From: an uncultured Prevotella sp.
Lineage (GTDB): Bacteria > Bacteroidota > Bacteroidia > Bacteroidales > Bacteroidaceae
NCBI GenBank assembly: GCA_900315765.1
Contig: ONAK01000017.1
Span: 1-39,651 of the forward strand
Reading direction: 5' to 3'
Length of the DNA stretch: 39,651 nucleotides
Within the stretch, counting starts at the first letter, position 1. The number at the start of each line of letters is the position of its first letter. The notes beneath the pieces were generated by a model that did not search any database, was not told the DNA's origin, and saw only the letters and a program-made list of their open reading frames with translations. This document shows, in pieces, positions 7,795-14,565 of the stretch. The position numbers and the translations under genes are program-made.

Positions 7795-9867
7795 ATGATG
7801 AGAATGTTACCTATGAAGAAGTATATTATAAATCCTTTTATTACCATAACATTATTCGTTTCTCTCTTCGCATGTGATAATAAGAAAGGTAATAAACAAA
7901 TGTTACTGAATCCAACTTATAGCTGGGCTGATTCGATGATACTCAGAGAGGGTATCGATGCTGGCGATACGGCGCGTGCCTACTTTCTGATAGACAGTTT
8001 GGAAAAGACGGGCGACCTGAACGAATTGGGAGCAGAGACGTTCCGCCTCCTTACTCACCAGCGTTTCTACCATCATAATGAGATTGATGCCGAAGTAGAG
8101 AGAATGGGCAGGCGGATAGCAGCCCACAATAGTCTTGAAGACCGCAAGCAGTGGTATTATAATTATGGTGTAAGCTGGCTGGCTTATCAGTTGTATATGA
8201 CTCACAACTATGAGGGCTTCCTGCGTATTGCCGTGCCGCTGATAGCCTCGATGGACTCGCTTAAAAACGGTCAATACGACCAGATGACCAACGTGCTTAC
8301 CATGATGGCCTGCTGCTATGTCAAACTGAATGAGCCCGAAAAGGCGAAAACCGTGGGCGACAGAGCCCGGAAATTGTGCTGGGAGATTCTGGCTACAGAC
8401 TCATCGGGGGGTATCCATCAGCGGCTCATCAATTGTTATGCCAGGGTGAAAGATGCCTACGTGATGGCGCATAACTGGGAGCAAAGCAAGAGCTGGCTTG
8501 AGATCGTAGACTCTGTAGAACAAGTGTTCAGACGCAGACATCCAAACGCTAGGGTTTGGGCTGTTTATGATGGCTATATCCATTTGGACCGTGCAACCAA
8601 ACTGTGGATTATGGGCCAGAAGGATTCGGCTGCTGCGGAATATGAGGAATTCTGCAAATACGAAACTACCCGTGAAGTTAACGGGTATATCCAAGCTAAT
8701 GACTACTTGATGCCTGCCGGACGCTGGAAGGAGGCTGCCGAGAACTACGAATATCTGGATAGTTTCATAAAGTGGCGAGTACCAAAGGTGTACTTGGAAG
8801 AGATATACGCCTATTATCTGCCTAAGTTCCGCGCCAATATCAATGCAGGTCGAAACGACTCAGCGCTTTATACGGCCAAACAGATAGCCGAACACTTTGA
8901 CTCGGCTTACATGTGGCAGAAACGCAGTCAGATGGCAGAAATGGCAACCGTATATGACATTCAAGGCAAGGAGATGCAGATAGCTGAACAGAAAGCTAAG
9001 CTGATGCAAACCAGAGTAATAGCCCTTGGCATAGTAGTAATATTGCTCATGATATTCTTTGTTATATATGCGCTGATACGTCGCCGTGAGCGCATACATC
9101 TGGAGGAGAAGAATCAGCAGCTTACTATTGCCAATGAACGTGCTGAGGAGTCGTCGAGAATGAAAACCAAGTTCATACAGCAGATATCACACGAGTTCCG
9201 TACACCGCTTAATATTCTTTCTGGATTCGCGCAAGTGCTTACTACTACTGGGGTAGATTTAGATGAGAATATGCGGAAAGAAGCCAACAATCAGATTCTG
9301 GATAATACCAACCGCATTACCGGGTTGGTCAATAAGATGCTAGAACTGTCGGAAGCCAGCAGCCATACAGTCATCGAGCTTACCGATCATGTCTTGGCCG
9401 CACAGATAGCTTTAGACGCCATAGAAGCATCGGGCATTGAGAGGGCCAGTCATCTGGCGTTCGAATTATTGTTGGATGATGGATGTGAAACTGTAGAGTT
9501 TACCACAAACCAGAGAGCTGCAGTCCGTGCGCTGTCTCTGGTGCTAGATAATGCCCGTAAGTTTACAGCTCCTGCTGAGGCTTATGGACAACATGCCGCA
9601 ACGGATGGGAAAGAACGTGTCGTTTTGAGACTTAGCGTCGCTGACGGCAGCGTGCAGTTCATCGTCGAAGATACGGGTATCGGCATCCCTGCTACCGAGG
9701 CCGAGCGTATTTTCGATGAGTTCGTGCAGCTAAATGAATACTACGATGGCACAGGCATCGGACTAACCGTGGCTCGCAGCTTATCCCGCCGTCTGGGTGG
9801 TGATATCCAACTTGATACTACCTATACCGATGGCGCTCGATTTGTGATGACATTACCTGTATCATAG
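7795..9867 (+). CDS. TPR sensor histidine kinase (lipoprotein-like N terminus)
   Basis: The protein has 690 residues. An alternative ATG at 7813 would give a cleaner lipoprotein signal (MKKYIINPFITITLFVSLFAC). TPR-like helices run to about residue 390, and a membrane helix lies near 408-430. A HisKA domain follows with ISHEFRTPLN (His466), then the catalytic ATPase domain with N box LDNARKFT (Asn586), VEDTGIGIP (Asp626) and GTGIGLTVARSL. There is no receiver domain. The sensor half matches that of the divergent PP2C protein: both have a SLxxTGD motif, AGRNDSAL, and the juxtamembrane string IAEQKAxLMQTRV. The signal probably comes from the periplasm. The nearest response regulator is the REC-PP2C protein at 13354, which is a plausible but unproven partner. 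Confidence 0.92.
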   Translation: MMRMLPMKKYIINPFITITLFVSLFACDNKKGNKQMLLNPTYSWADSMILREGIDAGDTARAYFLIDSLEKTGDLNELGAETFRLLTHQRFYHHNEIDAEVERMGRRIAAHNSLEDRKQWYYNYGVSWLAYQLYMTHNYEGFLRIAVPLIASMDSLKNGQYDQMTNVLTMMACCYVKLNEPEKAKTVGDRARKLCWEILATDSSGGIHQRLINCYARVKDAYVMAHNWEQSKSWLEIVDSVEQVFRRRHPNARVWAVYDGYIHLDRATKLWIMGQKDSAAAEYEEFCKYETTREVNGYIQANDYLMPAGRWKEAAENYEYLDSFIKWRVPKVYLEEIYAYYLPKFRANINAGRNDSALYTAKQIAEHFDSAYMWQKRSQMAEMATVYDIQGKEMQIAEQKAKLMQTRVIALGIVVILLMIFFVIYALIRRRERIHLEEKNQQLTIANERAEESSRMKTKFIQQISHEFRTPLNILSGFAQVLTTTGVDLDENMRKEANNQILDNTNRITGLVNKMLELSEASSHTVIELTDHVLAAQIALDAIEASGIERASHLAFELLLDDGCETVEFTTNQRAAVRALSLVLDNARKFTAPAEAYGQHAATDGKERVVLRLSVADGSVQFIVEDTGIGIPATEAERIFDEFVQLNEYYDGTGIGLTVARSLSRRLGGDIQLDTTYTDGARFVMTLPVS

Positions 9868-9878
9868 GGTGAAATAAT

Positions 9879-9886
9879 TAACTTTG
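9879..9886 (+). promoter_or_regulatory. Possible -7 element before the DUF4250 gene
   Basis: TAACTTTG lies 28 nt before the ATG at 9915. No good -33 element is seen 19-21 nt upstream. Confidence 0.4.
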
Positions 9887-9914
9887 CCCACTAAATTTTA
9901 ATATGTATTGAGAA

Positions 9915-10115
9915 ATGGACTATTTACCCAAAGACCCTGCCATACTCGTTTCGAGTGTCAATATGTTCCTTCGAGATGAGGAGTTCGACAGTCTCGAATC
10001 GCTATGCTATGCCTTCAGCAGAGATCCACAGGAAATCAAGGACTATCTGCTAGGAAATGGATTTGTATGGAGCGAACAACAAAAACAATTCCGACCAATA
10101 GGTTACGACTCTTGA
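9915..10115 (+). CDS. DUF4250 family protein
   Basis: The protein has 66 residues. It matches DUF4250 over nearly all its length: LPKDPAILVSSVNMFLRDEE (family pattern LPxDPxxLLSxxNxxLRD), then SLESLCYAF, and NGFVWSEQQKQF at the end (family: G-Y/F-x-Y-x-x-x-x-NQF). The family is small, soluble and of unknown function. It starts 47 bp after the kinase stop, and its end faces the DUF6078 gene with a 15-bp gap. Confidence 0.85.
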   Translation: MDYLPKDPAILVSSVNMFLRDEEFDSLESLCYAFSRDPQEIKDYLLGNGFVWSEQQKQFRPIGYDS

Positions 10116-10130
10116 TGGCACGATATACTC

Positions 10131-10568
10131 CTACCACAGCCAGTCTTCTTGTTCGCCATCGTAGTTGATGGGGCCTTGCCAGCCGTTGGCACGACAGACA
10201 TTAAGGATGGTTTGCTGCTGCGCAGGGGTGATCAAACGATCGCCTTTGCGCATTTCGAAATATATGCGGCGCCCAAAACTGGCAATAAGCTGCCAGCGGA
10301 TTCGACGCTCCATATAGCCGGGCATATCGTGATACATATTCTTGAAACCACGCTTCATCATCGCACGCTTATTGGGACGGAACATCTCGCAATGCTCATT
10401 TCCATACATGGGATTGCGCTGGTTGATGGTGGTAAACATCACGCGAGTGGTGTCGGCATACTGGCCTACAAGCCAACGGAGACACTGCTCGCGAAGGGGG
10501 CAATGGTCGATAAAGCATACTTCGTAGTGATCTACCTTTTCGCGGAACACTTCTTCCTGGGTCTTCAT
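10131..10568 (-). CDS. DUF6078-like cysteine-containing protein
   Basis: I chose the ATG at 10568 (145 residues, starting MKTQEEVFREKVDHYEVC). The frame is open up to 10631, but the strong promoter at 10592-10623 would put the earlier ATGs upstream of, or right at, the transcript start. An ATG at 10586 remains possible. Four cysteines are seen: C-x4-C-x5-C near the start (VCFIDHCPLREQC) and one in EHCEMFRP, which suggests a metal site. The C-terminal half is basic (GRRIYFEMRKGDRLITPAQQ). Family assignment rests on recall of similar Prevotella/Bacteroides proteins. The function is unknown. Confidence 0.75.
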   Translation of the reverse strand: MKTQEEVFREKVDHYEVCFIDHCPLREQCLRWLVGQYADTTRVMFTTINQRNPMYGNEHCEMFRPNKRAMMKRGFKNMYHDMPGYMERRIRWQLIASFGRRIYFEMRKGDRLITPAQQQTILNVCRANGWQGPINYDGEQEDWLW

Positions 10569-10591
10569 ATTCTTTTCTTGTTTCATGGGGA

Positions 10592-10623
10592 CAAAGTTAT
10601 GTAAAAAATGTGATATAAGCAAA
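10592..10623 (-). promoter_or_regulatory. Promoter of the DUF6078 gene
   Basis: On the minus strand, TTTG (10623-10620), 20 nt, then TAACTTTG (10599-10592). This is a perfect fit to the Bacteroidetes consensus and decides the start of the gene downstream. Confidence 0.75.
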
Positions 10624-10650
10624 TATTTCAAAAAGAAATTTTATAAAAAG

Positions 10651-11065
10651 TGGCTAAAGCCGTCACTTTTGTAGTTATATTATTGGTTTTCAGCATGTTA
10701 GATAGTGACGGCTTGCCTTCTGAGCCGTCACTTTGTCGTCACTTTACCGTCATTATCACCGAAATTCACGCCATAACGAGTGCCTAATTTGTGCTATCAC
10801 GCTGATTATCAATAAGTTCGCAAACAGTAACGCGAAGTGGAACTGACAGTTCCCTCAGGCGGAACTAACAGTTCCCTCCCATGGAACTGATAGTTCCACT
10901 ATGTTAAACATGCCGAAACTACTATCTGAACAATTTTGAAATATGCGGACATTATGGCAAAAAGCCCCAAAAAGTGACGGTAAGGTGACGGCTCAGAAGG
11001 CAAGCCGTCACCGGTTAACAACCTCATTATCAGGTACTTAACTAACAAAGTGACGGCTTAAGCCA
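10651..11065. repeat. 415-bp two-fold symmetric non-coding element (nested inverted repeats), origin-like or operator-like
   Basis: The gap 10632-11153 holds no gene. It has an outer inverted repeat of about 21 bp, 10651-10672 against 11044-11065 (core AAGCCGTCACTTT, with one base difference and one extra T). Inside is a perfect 27-bp inverted repeat, 10705-10731 against 10985-11011. Both pairs are centred at about 10858. Each 27-bp arm is itself a hairpin, GTGACGGCT then 9 nt then AGCCGTCAC. The heptamer GTGACGG/CCGTCAC occurs seven times perfectly (10660, 10705, 10725, 10974, 10985, 11005, 11050) and twice with one change (10736, 10747). Three palindromes sit at the centre. The element ends about 90 bp before a VapE-type helicase gene. 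Confidence 0.85.
10839..10897. repeat. Three 15-bp palindromes at exact 22-bp spacing (iteron-like)
   Basis: GGAACTGACAGTTCC (10839-10853), GGAACTAACAGTTCC (10861-10875) and GGAACTGATAGTTCC (10883-10897). The 6-bp arms GGAACT/AGTTCC are unchanged and only the 3-bp centre varies. The 22-bp period is about two helical turns, so a dimeric protein would bind all three on one face. Confidence 0.9.
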
Positions 11066-11096
11066 TTTTTGAAGAAAAAATTTCCAAAGAAATCGC

Positions 11097-11127
11097 TTGC
11101 ACATTTCATGGGATTTTTGTATCTTTG
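11097..11127 (+). promoter_or_regulatory. Promoter of the VapE-type gene
   Basis: TTG at 11097-11099, 20 nt, then TATCTTTG at 11120-11127. The ATG follows at 11154. The promoter lies just outside the symmetric element. Confidence 0.7.
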
Positions 11128-11153
11128 CACAGAATTCTTAAACAACTAAATAT

Positions 11154-13286
11154 ATGATACCAAAAGTAACTATCATCAAGAACTATAGAAACAAGGAAAC
11201 GCTGAGAACCAGCGAGTTACAAGAGTTGGCCAGCATGATGCAAAACGGCGAGTATCAGGAGCAGGTCAGCGAGTTTCGACATGTGTACCCATTGGCCGAC
11301 TTCAAGAGTCGTCAAGCTGATGGCACACTCGACTCACTACCTGAGTGGACCAAGAACCTGCCGCGCATCTGTTTCGCACTCGAACAGGAGCATCGCAACC
11401 ACGAACGCATCACCAAGCAATACAACGGACTGGTTCTACTGGAAGTGAACAACCTGACTGGTCACGACGAGGCTGCAGCAGTGCGTCGTGGCGCCAGCGA
11501 GATGCCACAGACGCTGATGACGTTTGTGGGTGCCGATGGCGGATCGGTGAAGATTGTATGTCGCGGCGAACTGTTTTCTGGCAATCTTCCTGAAAATCAA
11601 GCAGAAATCACACTCTTTCACGAGAACCTCTACGAGCGTGCCCGTCTCATCTACAACGGACAGTTGGGCGTGACCATCGAGAAGCTGGAACCACTCACCC
11701 AGCGTATCTGCTACATGAGCTACGACCCTGAACTGGCGTACAATCCGATGGCTACACCCATCTACGCCAAAGCCGAGAAACCCACCGAAGCCATCGCCCA
11801 CACAACCTCTCAACTGGAGCAGACTGAGGGGCAATATGGCATCGAACGCTATCAGCAGATGCACACCGTGTTCGAGTTCAACCTCTCGAAGGCATACGAT
11901 GACACGGTGGGCATAGCCGATAAAGACGAGCGCCGCCACGCCACACTCTCACGACTGGCACAATACTGCATGGAGACAGGACTATCGATGGGGCCGGCCA
12001 TGCGCCAAGCGATGATGAAGACACCATTCTGGGAGGAAAAGGAACTGGTAAAGAAGGTGTTTGAAAATGCCTATCGCGAGGAACTGGTAGAGAAATACAT
12101 GCAGCGAAAAGGTATTCAGCGCACTAAGAACATCCCACAGGAAACATTGCTCACGATGAAGATCAACCTGTTTCTGAACTCGAACTACGAACTGCGAAAG
12201 AACGTGATGCGAGGGGTGGCCGAGTATCGTATGAGAACGGGTGTGGGATTCTCGTTCCAGGACCTCACCGAGGAGGCCCGCAACTCCATCACGATGCGAG
12301 CAATGGAGCAGGGAATCAAATGCTGGGATAAGGACATCCGTCGCTACGTGAACAGCGACGACATAGAGCGCTACGACCCCATGAACGACTTTCTGGAGCA
12401 TCTGCCCCAGTGGGACGGTCGCGATCGCATCACTCCCCTAGCCCATCGCATACCCACCCAGTGGCAGGCGTTTCCACACCTATTTAATATATGGATGCGA
12501 TCGATGGTGGCCATGTGGCTGGGCAAGGGACAGCTGACGGGTAATGCGCTGGTGCCACTACTGATAGGTCGCCAGGGTTGCGGCAAGTCGAGCTTCTGCC
12601 GCATCCTCCTACCTCGCGAACTACAGGATTACTACAACGACCGCATCAACTTCAAGAACGAACAAGACCTGAACCTGGGACTGAGCTCGTTCGGACTCAT
12701 CAACCTCGATGAGTTCGACAAGATTACCCAGCGCCAGCAGATTGTGCTGAAATATCTCGTATCGACAGCCGACCTGAAGTATCGTCCGCCTTACGGCAAG
12801 GCCTATACCTCCAACCGCCGCTATGCCTCGTTTATCGGCACTACCAACGAGCAGACACCACTCACCGACCCATCAGGTTCGCGACGATTCCTCTGTGTGA
12901 GCATCGATGGCGACATCGACTTCGAGACGCCCGTTGACCACCAGCAACTCTATGCCCAGCTGATGTACGAGATACAACACGGCGAGCGCTACTGGTTGTC
13001 GAAGGACGAGGAGCGTGCGCTGATGGAGCACAATCTGGCCTACCAGCGACTGAACGGACTGGGCGAGATGCTGATGAGCCTCATCGCCAAGCCTCGCAAC
13101 GAAGAAGACGGCGAATGGCTCAGTCTGAAGGACCTGTCAGCCCTATTGAAAAAGCACTTTAAGGGGTATAAGGAAGACACCACAGCATTCCAGAAAATTG
13201 GCGGCTATCTCCGCCGCCCTGAGTACAAGTTCCAATCGCGCCACACCAACAGCGGCACCTTATACCTTATTAAGCGGAGAGTATAG
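11154..13286 (+). CDS. BT4734-like / VapE helicase-type / DUF3874 protein
   Basis: The protein has 710 residues. The N-terminal 200 residues resemble the BT4734-like (VirE N-terminal) domain found on Bacteroidetes primase-helicase proteins. The VapE P-loop domain spans about 395-620: entry motif LPQWDGRDRI, Walker A GRQGCGKS (472-479), Walker B LINLDEFD (near 515-522), and FIGTTNEQTPLTDPSGSRRF, the conserved sensor/arginine region. The C-terminal SLKDLSALLKKHFKGYKED is DUF3874-like. Related proteins belong to phages, satellites and mobile islands and act in replication initiation. Here the gene stands alone, with no integrase, amidase or HU gene beside it, but with an origin-like repeat array upstream. 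It looks intact. A replicative role is inferred from the family. Confidence 0.9.
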   Translation: MIPKVTIIKNYRNKETLRTSELQELASMMQNGEYQEQVSEFRHVYPLADFKSRQADGTLDSLPEWTKNLPRICFALEQEHRNHERITKQYNGLVLLEVNNLTGHDEAAAVRRGASEMPQTLMTFVGADGGSVKIVCRGELFSGNLPENQAEITLFHENLYERARLIYNGQLGVTIEKLEPLTQRICYMSYDPELAYNPMATPIYAKAEKPTEAIAHTTSQLEQTEGQYGIERYQQMHTVFEFNLSKAYDDTVGIADKDERRHATLSRLAQYCMETGLSMGPAMRQAMMKTPFWEEKELVKKVFENAYREELVEKYMQRKGIQRTKNIPQETLLTMKINLFLNSNYELRKNVMRGVAEYRMRTGVGFSFQDLTEEARNSITMRAMEQGIKCWDKDIRRYVNSDDIERYDPMNDFLEHLPQWDGRDRITPLAHRIPTQWQAFPHLFNIWMRSMVAMWLGKGQLTGNALVPLLIGRQGCGKSSFCRILLPRELQDYYNDRINFKNEQDLNLGLSSFGLINLDEFDKITQRQQIVLKYLVSTADLKYRPPYGKAYTSNRRYASFIGTTNEQTPLTDPSGSRRFLCVSIDGDIDFETPVDHQQLYAQLMYEIQHGERYWLSKDEERALMEHNLAYQRLNGLGEMLMSLIAKPRNEEDGEWLSLKDLSALLKKHFKGYKEDTTAFQKIGGYLRRPEYKFQSRHTNSGTLYLIKRRV

Positions 13287-13320
13287 TCGTTAGGCGAGAA
13301 GCGGCCTAATCTCGACAGTA

Positions 13321-13357
13321 TGAAAAAATAGTGTATTCTCGATTGAGAATACACTAT
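13321..13357 (-). terminator. Intrinsic terminator of the REC-PP2C gene
   Basis: A perfect 13-bp stem (13328-13340 with 13345-13357) with a 4-nt loop. On the minus strand it is followed by six T. The stop codon of the minus-strand gene (13354) lies in the stem. It may also stop the convergent VapE transcript, but there is no T run on that side. Confidence 0.75.
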
Positions 13358-14520
13358 AACCTCTTAACCACGAGCATCGTGATGTCATCGCTCTGTTCAG
13401 CTTCGCCTACAAACTCACGGATTCCAGCCTTAACAGATTCTATGATCTGCTGACAGCTGCTATTGCTTTGCTGGCGAAGGATATTGTCTAAACGCTCTAC
13501 GCCAAACTCCTTGTATTCAATATCAGTAGCTTCGGTTACGCCGTCGGTAAACATGACCAAGGTGTCGCCCTGTTCCAGTTGAAGAGTACTCTCATGATAC
13601 TCAAGGTCTTCGAAAACTCCCACAATAGTATCATTCGAAAGAGGTAATTCACTTACTGTACCGTCACGCTTCAGAAGGTGAGGAGGGTTGTGACCGGCAT
13701 TACAATAGTTCATAAAACCTGTCTTGATGTTATAAATGGCATAGAACACCGTGACAAACATACTGTCGACCGAGTAGGAAGCCAAAAAACGGTTAGACTC
13801 CATCATACATTCTGCGACGTTATCAAACTGCACGCCTTTAGAACGGATGATGGTTCGACTTACTGCCATGAACAGTGCTGCAGGAATACCCTTGCCGCAA
13901 ACGTCAGCTATCACCAAAGCGATATGGTCGTCATCAATACGGAAGAAGTCGTAAAAATCTCCTCCAATATCCTTTGCGGCTCCCATTGAAGCATAAATAT
14001 CAACCTTGTCGCTAATTTCAGGGAATGGCGGGAATATATTTGGCAGGATATACTGCTGGATGTCGCTGGCTGTGCTCAAGTCGCCCTTCAGCGACTCCAA
14101 CTGGGCATGCTCCTTTTGAGATTGATGAACGTAGTTTATCTGTTTAATCGCCTTCTCGATGGTTATATTCAGATCATCCATGTCGATAGGCTTAGTAGTG
14201 AAATCGAAAGCGCCATTATTCATAGCCTCACGTATATTCCCCATGTCGCCGTAGGCACTCACCATGATGACACGAAGAGCTGGATTGCGTATCTCGTTAA
14301 CCTTAGCCAATAACGTCAGGCCGTCCATCTCGGGCATATTGATATCTGAGAGGATAATCTCAATATCAGGGTTCTGGTACAAAACAGAGAGCGCCTCCAA
14401 GCCATTGCCGGCAAAGAAAAACTCATATTCGCCACTACGGATCTTGCGCCTGAAATATTGCCTCATCAACAGTTCCAATGAAGGCTCGTCATCAACACTC
14501 AGTATCTTTACAGTTGCCAT
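13354..14520 (-). CDS. Response regulator with PP2C (RsbU-like) phosphatase output
   Basis: The protein has 388 residues. The receiver domain (1-125) has Asp10/Asp11 (SVDDEP), the phospho-acceptor Asp59 (LSDINMP), Ser88 and Lys110 (TTKP), all intact. A coiled-coil linker (about 126-155, with STASDIQQYILP) leads to a PP2C domain with GGDFYD (Asp188), IADVCGKG (Asp206), MFTDGVTEA and SDDITM. Such proteins switch a Ser/Thr phosphatase on by phosphorylation and usually act on a STAS anti-anti-sigma factor. The gene is 45 bp downstream of the fused ABC importer, on the same strand, with no promoter or terminator in between, so they are likely one transcript. The kinase that feeds it is not certain; the TPR kinase at 7795 is the only one in the window. 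Confidence 0.92.
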   Translation of the reverse strand: MATVKILSVDDEPSLELLMRQYFRRKIRSGEYEFFFAGNGLEALSVLYQNPDIEIILSDINMPEMDGLTLLAKVNEIRNPALRVIMVSAYGDMGNIREAMNNGAFDFTTKPIDMDDLNITIEKAIKQINYVHQSQKEHAQLESLKGDLSTASDIQQYILPNIFPPFPEISDKVDIYASMGAAKDIGGDFYDFFRIDDDHIALVIADVCGKGIPAALFMAVSRTIIRSKGVQFDNVAECMMESNRFLASYSVDSMFVTVFYAIYNIKTGFMNYCNAGHNPPHLLKRDGTVSELPLSNDTIVGVFEDLEYHESTLQLEQGDTLVMFTDGVTEATDIEYKEFGVERLDNILRQQSNSSCQQIIESVKAGIREFVGEAEQSDDITMLVVKRL

Positions 14521-14565
14521 GATTATAAATTGTATTATTCGTTTGTTTTAGGATAAAATGATCTT

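Noticed and set aside
10839-10897. The three repeats as a small CRISPR array
   Set aside because: The units are perfect palindromes of 15 bp with 7-bp spacers. CRISPR spacers are about 30 bp, and no cas genes are near.
10651-11065. The symmetric element as a plain transcription terminator pair
   Set aside because: The arms are 250 bp apart, have no T runs, and carry extra internal palindromes that a terminator does not need.
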